NCBI GenBank assembly: GCA_964542855.1
Contig: CAZIWJ010000043.1
Coordinates: 1 to 19,255, forward strand
Length of the DNA: 19,255 bases
Direction of reading: 5' to 3'
Source of the DNA: CAZIWJ01 sp964542855
GTDB lineage: Bacteria; Bacteroidota; Bacteroidia; Cytophagales; Cyclobacteriaceae
The stretch's first letter is position 1. Each line of letters opens with the position of its first letter. The notes beneath the pieces were generated by a model, which worked only from the letters and a program-made list of their open reading frames with translations, was not told where the DNA came from and did not search any database. Position numbers and translations under genes: made by a program. Positions 1 to 7,163 of the stretch are shown one piece after another.

Positions 1-1
1 C

Positions 2-505
2 CGGCGGGTACTAATTCACCTGGATAGTCATCCCCAGTTATTTCCGGGTGTAAATTTTGCTCTTAACGATTTCACCATTTCTAAAACAGATTCGTCATCC
101 ATGATTAAAATCCATGCTTTCATGGATGGATATTCGCTCAATTCCTATTGGGCCGATGGGTTAATCATTGCCACACCTACCGGTTCTACCGGGTACTCCT
201 TAAGTTGTGGAGGGCCTATTGTTGTTCCTCAGTCTAACCATTTCATTGTTACCCCGGTAAGCCCACACAACTTATCTACCCGTCCGCTGGTGGTTTCGGG
301 TGGAAGCACCCTCACTTTTCGGGTGGAAAGCCGTACCAATAATTTTTTACTTTCCCTGGATTCGCGATTCGAAACAGTAAGCACTGATACTCAACTAACA
401 ATCAGCAAGGAACAGTTCGAAGCCCGGCTTATTCGGTTTAAATCTCAAAGTTTTGTCGATACCTTACGTCAGAAGCTGAATTGGGGGCTCGATGTAAGAA
501 ATTGA
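2..505 (+). CDS. nadK: NAD kinase, 3' part (5' end outside window)
   Basis: Makes NADP from NAD and ATP in the cytoplasm. The frame is open from base 2, so the gene starts upstream of the window; 167 C-terminal residues are visible. Family signatures in this part are FALNDFTISK (the conserved Asn-Asp/Glu pair of the NAD site), then DGLIIATPTGSTGYSLSCGG followed by PIV, which is the glycine-rich diphosphate-binding segment, then NLSTRPLV, and near the end LLSLDSR, matching the usual VSLDGQ strand. The N-terminal GGDGT motif must lie outside the window. An internal ATG at 101 falls in the middle of the conserved core and is not the true start. It lies upstream of the envelope genes with an 80-nt gap to the next one. 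Identification is firm; completeness cannot be judged. Confidence 0.95.
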   Translation, partial: RRVLIHLDSHPQLFPGVNFALNDFTISKTDSSSMIKIHAFMDGYSLNSYWADGLIIATPTGSTGYSLSCGGPIVVPQSNHFIVTPVSPHNLSTRPLVVSGGSTLTFRVESRTNNFLLSLDSRFETVSTDTQLTISKEQFEARLIRFKSQSFVDTLRQKLNWGLDVRN

Positions 506-539
506 TCAACATCAGGTTGATGAAATATGCCAATTCCCT

Positions 540-547
540 GAATTTTG
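540..547 (+). promoter_or_regulatory. Possible Bacteroidota promoter before the 339-aa barrel gene
   Basis: GAATTTTG at 540-547 differs by one base from the Bacteroidota -7 consensus TAnnTTTG. A TTG at 517-519 lies 20 nt upstream, an accepted spacing for the -33 element. Transcription would start near 552-555, about 30 nt before the ATG at 586. The TTG sits inside the right arm of a small dyad (505-510 with 516-521). This is a pattern match only. Confidence 0.3.
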
Positions 548-585
548 AAGCCTGACTTCCATTAGCGTCAGAGCTGCATAAACAA

Positions 586-1605
586 ATGAAAGGGATGTTG
601 AGGGTACTGGCATTATATTTTTTTCTACAATTTTTTCTGGTTCAACCTGATTACGCACAACTCAGGCGTTTCAACCCCAATAAATTTTATGAAGCCACCA
701 ACCAGCAGGTTACCAATTTTCACGGTGAGCGTACGGAATTTGGCTCGGCCAGGCACTTTGTAAGCTTTGAAGTTGGCGGAGGGTTTGCTGCTTACCTGGG
801 CGACATCCATTTTAACCGCGAATTTATTACCCCAACCACTGACATTTCAACGACTTACCGGTTAGGAAAGCGTTTCCAGGTAAGAGGAGGGTTTATCTGG
901 AGCCAGTTAAACGGTGACGATTTTGTAGCCAGTAACCCGCAGAAAGAATCCCAGCAATACCATTACGTTCGGAATTTACAGTTCAGGAATAATGTAAAAG
1001 AGTTTTATGTGAAAGCGTTATTCGATGTTTTCCCCTCCTACTTTGCCGGCTCCAGGGTGCTTTTCACCCCATTCTTTGGTTTCGGGGCCGGGTTAATTCA
1101 TCACAACCCCAAAGGATTGGTACCTCGGGAAGCCCGGTTAGCTCCCAAAGAGGAGTTAATGACACCAGAACGGGCAGGGATGTGGGTTCAGTTGCGCGAT
1201 TTACAAACCGAAGGAGAAAAGTACAGTCCGGTTAGCGCCGCTATTCCTTTTACTTTTGGGGTCCGCTTTTACCTGACTAATCACCTGGATATAGAAATAA
1301 ATGCCGATTACCATTATTTCCTGACCGACTACATCGACGACATTAAAGGTGAGTACCAGCACAAACAGCGTTCCGAGTTATCGCACGTTATGGCCAACCG
1401 GTCACTGGAACAATACGCTGTACTGGCAGGCGGCGACCGACTGGCTCTGCTACCCCGCAATTCATCGGTACAGCCCGCAAATTTCGGGGCACCCGGCACT
1501 AATCGGGGCACTACCCCCTTACACGATAGCATGGTAGCCGTATACCTGCGCCTGGTTTACATTATGGGCCCTAATCCGATTAAAAAGGTGAAAATTACCC
1601 GTTGA
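586..1605 (+). CDS. DUF6089/PorG-like outer-membrane beta-barrel protein (long form)
   Basis: Predicted outer-membrane beta-barrel of 339 aa. The signal peptide is residues 1-24 with cleavage before Gln25 (DYA|Q). The body is rich in alternating aromatic and polar strands with many Gly turns. Landmarks are YLGDI at 70-74, NGDD at 109-112, RNLQFRN at 129-135, TPFFGFGAG at 161-169, LTDYIDDI at 247-254 and GGDRLALLPR at 282-291. The same landmarks occur in the same order in the 357-aa protein at 17217-18290, so the two are paralogues. The smaller PorG-like protein downstream shares only the general GD(I/L) and TPY-aromatic-G features. The start at 586 gives a normal signal peptide. It lies between nadK and the PorG-like gene, 101 nt before the latter. 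No enzymatic motif is visible. A role in type IX secretion or as an outer-membrane structural protein is inference from family and position. Confidence 0.75.
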   Translation: MKGMLRVLALYFFLQFFLVQPDYAQLRRFNPNKFYEATNQQVTNFHGERTEFGSARHFVSFEVGGGFAAYLGDIHFNREFITPTTDISTTYRLGKRFQVRGGFIWSQLNGDDFVASNPQKESQQYHYVRNLQFRNNVKEFYVKALFDVFPSYFAGSRVLFTPFFGFGAGLIHHNPKGLVPREARLAPKEELMTPERAGMWVQLRDLQTEGEKYSPVSAAIPFTFGVRFYLTNHLDIEINADYHYFLTDYIDDIKGEYQHKQRSELSHVMANRSLEQYAVLAGGDRLALLPRNSSVQPANFGAPGTNRGTTPLHDSMVAVYLRLVYIMGPNPIKKVKITR

Positions 1606-1627
1606 TCGCCACATTCTTTTACCTTTG
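1602..1627 (+). promoter_or_regulatory. Possible promoter before the PorG-like gene
   Basis: TACCTTTG at 1620-1627 is a perfect match to the Bacteroidota -7 box TAnnTTTG. A TTG at 1602-1604, overlapping the stop codon of the preceding gene, lies 15 nt upstream; this is shorter than the usual 17-23 nt. Transcription would start near 1633, leaving a leader of about 75 nt before the ATG at 1707. The -7 box is good and the -33 element is doubtful. Confidence 0.35.
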
Positions 1628-1706
1628 CGGTGCTTTCCCGGGAACAGATCGTACACCGATACAATATTCCAGTAAGTAGGAAGTTAGTTTCCTAGAGTAG
1701 AATATA

Positions 1707-2414
1707 ATGAAGGGTAACAAGAAGGGCACAAACCGAACAGTAATGTATGCTACATTTATTTTGCTGCTACTATCAGGAAGCATAATTCCGGTGGTAGCAC
1801 AAAACTTTGAGGCAGGGTTAGGTATGGGCGCTTACAATTATTCCGGTGATATTTCGGGCTACCGGTTTGAACATCACCGGCCGGCCGGGCAGGTGATTTT
1901 CCGGATCAATCCGAACGATTACATCAGTTTCCGAACCACTTTCACGGCCGGGCAGATTTCAGGTAGCGAAACCCGGGAGGATGCTTTGTCGCAACAGAGA
2001 AACGCACCGGATTTCAGTATTTTTGCAGCCAATTTCAGCAGTGGTATTGAATATCATTTCTTAAACTACAAGGATGATATCAGGCGATTGCGCTGGACCC
2101 CTTACCTCTTCGTGGGTATTGGTGCCGCTTACTTCGGTTCGCACAACGATCCCAGTGCTAATACCAGCCCGGTACAGTTTAATTTTCCAGGGGGTATGGG
2201 TTTTAAGTATATCCTGAACCCGCAGTGGATTCTGGGTATTGAATGGACAGCTCACAAGACCTATTACGATGTTATTGATAATGTGTCGGGAGGAAATTTG
2301 AGCACAAAGAACTTTCAGTATGGAAACCGTTTCGATAAAGATTGGTTTTACTTCGTAGGGTTAACTATTAATTATACCTTCTACACCATACCCTGCCCGG
2401 TTGAAGTGAATTAA
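1707..2414 (+). CDS. porG: PorG-like outer-membrane protein of the type IX secretion system
   Basis: A 235-aa predicted outer-membrane barrel. The signal peptide has a basic start (MKGNKKG) and cleavage before Gln32 (VVA|Q). Recognisable features are GAYNYSGDIS at 41-50, HHRPAG at 56-61, a TPYLFVGIG strand at 131-139, and a C-terminal GNRFDKDWFYFVGLTINYTF strand pair at 206-225 followed by Cys-Pro at 230-231. That ending is typical of DUF6089/PorG proteins. In Porphyromonas gingivalis porG lies directly upstream of uppS, bamA and two ompH genes, and the order here is identical. PorG interacts with the periplasmic PorK/PorN ring of the type IX secretion apparatus. The name rests on order plus the C-terminal pattern; overall barrel similarity is too low to be certain by eye. 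An alternative start at Met13 would remove the basic region of the signal peptide and is less likely. Confidence 0.65.
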   Translation: MKGNKKGTNRTVMYATFILLLLSGSIIPVVAQNFEAGLGMGAYNYSGDISGYRFEHHRPAGQVIFRINPNDYISFRTTFTAGQISGSETREDALSQQRNAPDFSIFAANFSSGIEYHFLNYKDDIRRLRWTPYLFVGIGAAYFGSHNDPSANTSPVQFNFPGGMGFKYILNPQWILGIEWTAHKTYYDVIDNVSGGNLSTKNFQYGNRFDKDWFYFVGLTINYTFYTIPCPVEVN

Positions 2415-2480
2415 AGTATATAGTGTACCTTTATGTTAATTTGAAAAAAAACAACAACTTTGCGTTCAGGAATCTCGAGA

Positions 2481-3227
2481 ATGCCGAATATGAAGGAGAA
2501 TATTGACCTCAACAATTTGCCCAGGCATGTTGCTATTATTATGGATGGCAACGGACGGTGGGCAAAACGTAAAGGTGCGATGCGAGTATATGGCCACAGG
2601 AATGCTGTTGAAGCGGTGCGAGATGTAACCGAAATGAGTGCTGAACTGGGTATTAACTACCTTACGCTCTATGCATTTTCCACCGAAAACTGGGGGCGTC
2701 CTAAATTTGAAGTCGACGCACTGATGCAGTTACTGGTTACCACAATCAATAACGAACTCGATACATTGATAAAAAACAATGTTCGTTTAAATCATGTGGG
2801 TGACCTGAGCGGCTTACCTAATAGTTGCGGGGAAAAATTACTAGAAGCTATTGACATCACTAAAGAAAATAAAGGCCTTACCCTCACGCTGGCGCTGAAT
2901 TACAGCGGTCGATGGGAAATTACTGAGGTGATGCGCTACGCAGCTCACCTGGTGCAGAAAGGCAAGCTTCATCCTGAAGATATTGATAACGACTTTATTT
3001 CCAGGCACCTGAATACACACAATATCCCTGACCCTGAATTGTTAATAAGAACCAGTGGTGAAATGAGGATCAGTAACTTTTTGCTTTGGCAGATTGCTTA
3101 CACTGAACTTTTCTTTACCGATACCCTATGGCCCGATTTCAGGCGGGAGCATCTCCACGAAGCCATTATTTCCTACCAGAAAAGAGAAAGGAGATTTGGA
3201 AAAATTAGTGAACAGGCAAAATCATGA
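2481..3227 (+). CDS. uppS: Isoprenyl transferase (undecaprenyl diphosphate synthase)
   Basis: Cytoplasmic cis-prenyltransferase that condenses isopentenyl diphosphate onto farnesyl diphosphate to give C55-PP, the lipid carrier for peptidoglycan and O-antigen. All family motifs are present: HVAIIMDGNGRWAKRKG with the catalytic Asp at residue 22, YGHRNAVEAV, YLTLYAFSTENWGRP, and LLIRTSGEMRISNFLLWQ followed by IAYTELFFTDTLWPDF. The length of 248 aa from the ATG at 2481 is usual for the family. A TTG further up (2460) opens the same frame but overlaps a possible -7 box (CAACTTTG at 2455-2462), so it is unlikely. The ATG at 2490 (MKENIDLNNLPRH) is also a plausible start, giving 245 aa. The stop overlaps the bamA start in an ATGA, which indicates translational coupling. 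Confidence 0.95.
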   Translation: MPNMKENIDLNNLPRHVAIIMDGNGRWAKRKGAMRVYGHRNAVEAVRDVTEMSAELGINYLTLYAFSTENWGRPKFEVDALMQLLVTTINNELDTLIKNNVRLNHVGDLSGLPNSCGEKLLEAIDITKENKGLTLTLALNYSGRWEITEVMRYAAHLVQKGKLHPEDIDNDFISRHLNTHNIPDPELLIRTSGEMRISNFLLWQIAYTELFFTDTLWPDFRREHLHEAIISYQKRERRFGKISEQAKS

Positions 3228-5941
3228 CTAACTACAGAAAAGGAATCCGTGTTGTACTGATTCTGTTTTTTCTTTTTCAGATTGCGCCCCTTTGGGCACA
3301 AATTGGATTAGGAAATTACGGCCAGGGTAACAGCCTCGACGAAGTGAGCTACCTCGACCCCAAAGAGTACGAAGTTGCCGGGATTACTGTAATGGGTGCA
3401 GAAACCCTGAACGAAACTGCACTCATATCCCTTTCAGGACTGAAAGTTGGCGACCGGATTAAAGTGCCTGGCAGTGCTATTAGCAGTGCCATCAAAAAGT
3501 TATGGAAACAGGGAATTATCGGCGATATATCCATTTTTGCCAATAAAGTTGAAGGAGATAAAATCTACCTGACTATTAAACTCAAGGAGCGCCCCCGATT
3601 AAGTCGCTTCAACCTGCAGGGAGTAAATAGTACGCAGGCTAATGAAATTACAGAAGACCTGGAGCTCATTCGCGGAAAAATTGTAACCGATGCTTTACTG
3701 AATAACGTTGAAACCACGGCCAAAAAGTATTTCGTGGAGAAAGGTTTCCTGAATACCGAGGTAAACATTGCCCAGGAAGAAGATTCTGTTCTTACCAATG
3801 CTGTTAAGCTGAATATCGACATTGATAAAAAGCAGAAAGTAAAAATCCAGCAGATACACATTGCTGGTAACGATAAAATTACCGATGGCAAGCTGAAGAG
3901 CAAGATGAAGAATACGAACGAAAAACTTCGTTTTAGTCTTTTTAGAGACCTCTTCTACCGCCTAACCCACTTCAACTTTAGTAAAACTGCAAAATTCTTT
4001 GCCGAAAAGGATACTACCGGCGATAGGGGTTTTCTTCCTTACATCAATAAGCACGTTAACATTAACGTGTTCAACAGCTCTAAATTCATCAAAGACGATT
4101 TCCAGGACGATAAGCAGGCACTCATAGATTTTTACAATTCTAAAGGTTACCGTGATGCCGACGTGCTATCCGACTCAGTAGCCCTGAACAACAATAATAC
4201 TCTCGACCTTTACCTGAAGGTGAAAGAAGGTAATCAGTATCGGTTTGGCGATATTTCCTGGACCGGTAACTACATTTACGAAGAACAACAGCTTGAGCAG
4301 GTACTGGGCATTCAGCCAGGCGATATTTACGATCGCGAATTGCTGGATCAAAAGCTGAATTTTAACCCGAGCGGACCGGATGTCAGCTCACTGTACATGG
4401 ATAACGGCTATCTGTTTTTTAACATCCAGCCGGTTGAAGTACGCATCGAAGACGATTCCATCGACGTGGAAATGCGTATTTTTGAAGGCGAGCAGGCTAC
4501 CGTAGATGAAATTATTATTTCCGGAAACGACCGTACCAGCGATCACGTTATTCGCCGCGAAATCCGTACGCTACCCGGACAAAAGTTTAATCGAAGCCTG
4601 TTAATCCGTACCCAGCGCGAGCTGTCGCAGTTGGGTTACTTCGACCCTGAACAAATTGGTATTAACCCGGTTCCTAACCCGGCCGATGGAACGGTTGATA
4701 TTGAATATTCGCTGGTTGAAAAGCCCAGCGACCAGATCGAGCTATCTGGTGGTTGGGGTGGTGCCTTTGGTTTTGTAGGTACCGTAGGACTGGTATTCAA
4801 CAACTTCTCGGTTAAGAATATCCCTCACTTCGACCGCTGGCGCCCGCTGCCGGTAGGTGACGGCCAGCGACTGTCATTACGGATTCAGGCTAACGGACGA
4901 CAGTTCCAGAACTATTCCATGACTTTCTCAGAGCCCTGGTTAGGCGGGAAGAAGCCCAATAACTTCTCGGTGAGCCTAAGCCGTACCGTTCAGCGCCGCT
5001 TCCAGTTTTTTACCCGCGGGGAAGAAGTTGGTAGAATTATTATCAACAGTGCTTCAGTTGGTTTAGGAAGGCGCCTGCGCTGGCCCGATGATTACTTTAC
5101 GCTAAGTAACTTCCTGGCTTACAAATTATACGACGTGCAGGGGCAAACCCAGTTTGCCGGTATCACTAACACCCGGGCAAACAGTATTACCTTCGAAACC
5201 ACCCTATCGCGAAACAGCATCGACTCTCCCATGTTCCCGCGTTCCGGTTCGCAGGTTTCACTAAATGCTGCTTTCACTCCACCGTATTCAGCTTTCCGCC
5301 AAATTGATTACTCACCGGCTAATCAAGATCGCTATAAATTTATAGAATACCACAAGTGGATGTTCGACGCTAAATTCTATACTCAGCTGGCCGAGAAACT
5401 GGTCCTGTCGACCAATATCCACTACGGCTTTATCGGATCTTACGGCGATGGACCGATCAACACCCCGTTTGAGCGATTTGCACTGGGCGGTGCTGGTTTG
5501 GCCGGTCAGCAGGGAGGATTTGCCATTGCAACCGATATCATCGGTTTGAGAGGATACGATGACAATACCATTATTCCACGATCTGTTGAAACCGGTTTTG
5601 ACAATGAGGGTAATATAATTTCCAACTCCATTGAAGGGGGTGTTGCTTACAACAAGTACATCATGGAGTTACGCTACCTGGTTTCTCCCAACCCTTCGGC
5701 TACAATTTTTGTCCTTGGTTTTGTAGAAGCCGGAAACAACGTTGACTCATTTAAAGATTATAATCCGTTTGACCTGTATCGTTCCGCTGGCGTTGGGGCC
5801 CGTATTTTCATGCCTGCATTTGGGTTACTGGGTATTGACTGGGGATATGGCTTTGACCCGTCTTTACAACAGTTACAAAGTGGAGATACCAGCCCGAGTG
5901 GCCCGCAATTCCACTTCAGAATAGGCCAGCAAATTCGCTAA
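3224..5941 (+). CDS. bamA: Outer-membrane protein assembly factor BamA
   Basis: The central Omp85 subunit of the BAM machine, which folds and inserts beta-barrels into the outer membrane. The protein has 905 aa. The signal peptide is residues 1-25 with cleavage before Gln26 (LWA|Q). Repeated POTRA domains fill roughly residues 50-500, recognised by recurring (V/I)xGNxx(T/Y) starts and Gly-Tyr/Gly-Phe turns such as YFVEKGFLNTEV, FYNSKGYRDADV and LYMDNGYLFFNI. The second half is the 16-strand barrel, with the conserved loop-6 RGYD motif at 776-779 (LRGY in place of the VRGF seen in E. coli). The protein is longer than E. coli BamA (810 aa). Part of the extra length is a polar insertion in the third POTRA region, near residues 235-285. 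It is coupled to uppS by a 4-nt overlap and followed by ompH after 4 nt. Confidence 0.95.
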   Translation: MTNYRKGIRVVLILFFLFQIAPLWAQIGLGNYGQGNSLDEVSYLDPKEYEVAGITVMGAETLNETALISLSGLKVGDRIKVPGSAISSAIKKLWKQGIIGDISIFANKVEGDKIYLTIKLKERPRLSRFNLQGVNSTQANEITEDLELIRGKIVTDALLNNVETTAKKYFVEKGFLNTEVNIAQEEDSVLTNAVKLNIDIDKKQKVKIQQIHIAGNDKITDGKLKSKMKNTNEKLRFSLFRDLFYRLTHFNFSKTAKFFAEKDTTGDRGFLPYINKHVNINVFNSSKFIKDDFQDDKQALIDFYNSKGYRDADVLSDSVALNNNNTLDLYLKVKEGNQYRFGDISWTGNYIYEEQQLEQVLGIQPGDIYDRELLDQKLNFNPSGPDVSSLYMDNGYLFFNIQPVEVRIEDDSIDVEMRIFEGEQATVDEIIISGNDRTSDHVIRREIRTLPGQKFNRSLLIRTQRELSQLGYFDPEQIGINPVPNPADGTVDIEYSLVEKPSDQIELSGGWGGAFGFVGTVGLVFNNFSVKNIPHFDRWRPLPVGDGQRLSLRIQANGRQFQNYSMTFSEPWLGGKKPNNFSVSLSRTVQRRFQFFTRGEEVGRIIINSASVGLGRRLRWPDDYFTLSNFLAYKLYDVQGQTQFAGITNTRANSITFETTLSRNSIDSPMFPRSGSQVSLNAAFTPPYSAFRQIDYSPANQDRYKFIEYHKWMFDAKFYTQLAEKLVLSTNIHYGFIGSYGDGPINTPFERFALGGAGLAGQQGGFAIATDIIGLRGYDDNTIIPRSVETGFDNEGNIISNSIEGGVAYNKYIMELRYLVSPNPSATIFVLGFVEAGNNVDSFKDYNPFDLYRSAGVGARIFMPAFGLLGIDWGYGFDPSLQQLQSGDTSPSGPQFHFRIGQQIR

Positions 5942-5945
5942 TTAC

Positions 5946-6485
5946 ATGAGTTATCGGTTTATATTTTCTTTTTTCGTTGTACTTTTGTGTTTTACTGAAC
6001 AGGGGTTAGCACAAAAATTTGGCTACGTAGATACTGAATTTATTCTTAGCAAAATGGGTGAGTATCAGGAAGCTCAGAAAGAAATTAAATCCCTTTCGGT
6101 ACAGTGGCAACAGGAAATTAAAGATAAGCAACTGGCAATTGAAGGAAAGTACGCCGAATTAAAAGCCGAGGAAGTGTTGCTAACTGAAGAAATGGTGCAG
6201 GAGCGAAAAGATTCCATCCGAGCCATGGAAGAGGAATTAAAAAAATTTCAACAACAGATTTTCGGCTATGAAGGCTTGTACTTTTTGAAAAAAAAGGAAC
6301 TGATGAAGCCCAGCATGGATCTGGTTTTTGATGCCGTTGAAAAAGTATCGCAGGAATTTCGTCTTGATTTTGTTTTCGACAAGTCAGGAGGCCTGGTGAT
6401 GATTTACACTAATCCGGTTCACGATTATACCGACTATGTACTCGAGGAATTGGGATTAGGAGAACCTGAAGACCAGCTTAAATAG
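5946..6485 (+). CDS. OmpH/Skp family periplasmic chaperone (first copy)
   Basis: A small periplasmic chaperone that holds unfolded outer-membrane proteins on their way to BamA. It has 179 aa with a signal peptide ending GLA|Q at residue 22. The mature start KFGYVDTEFILSKMGEYQEA is the usual beta-strand and helix of the Skp body. A long charged helical region follows (about 40-115), the tentacle coiled coil. The C-terminal half returns to the body with a strand of the form FRLDFVFDKSGG and ends in TDYVLEELGL. The gene starts 4 nt after the bamA stop and so is almost certainly co-transcribed and probably coupled. Tandem skp-like genes after bamA are usual in Bacteroidota; this copy is the more acidic and has the longer C-terminal tail. 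Confidence 0.92.
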   Translation: MSYRFIFSFFVVLLCFTEQGLAQKFGYVDTEFILSKMGEYQEAQKEIKSLSVQWQQEIKDKQLAIEGKYAELKAEEVLLTEEMVQERKDSIRAMEEELKKFQQQIFGYEGLYFLKKKELMKPSMDLVFDAVEKVSQEFRLDFVFDKSGGLVMIYTNPVHDYTDYVLEELGLGEPEDQLK

Positions 6486-6547
6486 ATATTCCTGTGCTAT
6501 CAACCTAATTGTATGACTTAACAAGTACTAAAACTGATTCAATTATT

Positions 6548-7063
6548 ATGAACAAACAATTGTTATGCGTAGTGCTATTTTGTATAGCTGCTACAGTAAA
6601 TGCCCAGGCACAAAAAATTGGTTTTACCAATGTTCAGGGAATTCTTGCGCTAATGCCCGAATCGAAGCAGATAGATTCAGAACTGCAGGCTTACGAGCGT
6701 CAGTTAACTAATAAGCTAGGCGCTACCCAGCAGGGATTTCAATCTCAGCTACAGCAGTATCAAGCGAACTCGGCAAACATGACTGCTGAGGCCCGCCAGG
6801 CTCGTGAGCAAGAACTACGCGACCTGCAGCAAACTATTCAGCAGGAGCAGGCCGAGGCTCAGGCCAACCTGAGAAGAAAGGAGCAGGAACTGTTAAACCC
6901 TGCCCTGAAGAAAATTGAGGCAACCATAAAAAAAGTGGCTAAAGCTAATGGTTACACCCATATTCTTACCCAGGAGGCCTTTTTGTTCATCGAAGATGAG
7001 GAGAATGCCAATGTTACCGACCTGGTGCTTAAAGAAATGGGTATTACCCCTCCTGAGCGTTAA
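6548..7063 (+). CDS. OmpH/Skp family periplasmic chaperone (second copy)
   Basis: Second Skp-like chaperone, 171 aa from the ATG at 6548. That start gives a clean signal peptide (MNKQLLCVVLFCIAATVNAQ) with cleavage at A19|Q20 or A21|Q22. The frame is open to a TTG at 6509, but that would put 13 polar residues before the signal peptide, so I reject it. The mature protein begins KIGFTNVQGILALMPESKQI, has a Gln- and Glu-rich coiled coil at about 45-115, and closes with YTHILTQEAFLFIEDEENAN. It follows the first copy after 62 nt and is the last gene before the terminator. The two copies share fold and order but little direct identity, so they may serve different client sets or form mixed trimers (inference). 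Confidence 0.92.
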   Translation: MNKQLLCVVLFCIAATVNAQAQKIGFTNVQGILALMPESKQIDSELQAYERQLTNKLGATQQGFQSQLQQYQANSANMTAEARQAREQELRDLQQTIQQEQAEAQANLRRKEQELLNPALKKIEATIKKVAKANGYTHILTQEAFLFIEDEENANVTDLVLKEMGITPPER

Positions 7064-7097
7064 CTAATAAACACGGGATTTTTAGCCTGTTCATTTA

Positions 7098-7142
7098 CTG
7101 CTATACCGGATCTTTTCATTGACCAGTATAGCAGCTTTTTTT
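7098..7142 (+). terminator. Rho-independent terminator of the envelope cluster
   Basis: A perfect 9-bp stem, CTGCTATAC (7098-7106) with GTATAGCAG (7126-7134), is extended inside by a GG/CC pair after one mismatch. A run of seven T residues (7136-7142) follows. It lies 34 nt after the second ompH stop. No T-run follows the stem on the other strand, so it serves the + strand operon only. Confidence 0.85.
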
Positions 7143-7163
7143 CTTCTATCTTTCCTTCTTTTT

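Noticed and set aside
2460..2480. TTG start for uppS giving seven extra residues
   Set aside because: It overlaps a possible -7 box, and the extra residues are outside the normal family start. ATG codons at 2481 and 2490 fit better.
3565..3903. 112-codon frame antisense to bamA
   Set aside because: It mirrors the bamA coding sequence and gives a Ser/Leu-rich translation typical of shadow frames.
6509..6547. TTG start for the second ompH
   Set aside because: It would put 13 polar residues before a clean signal peptide that begins at the ATG at 6548.
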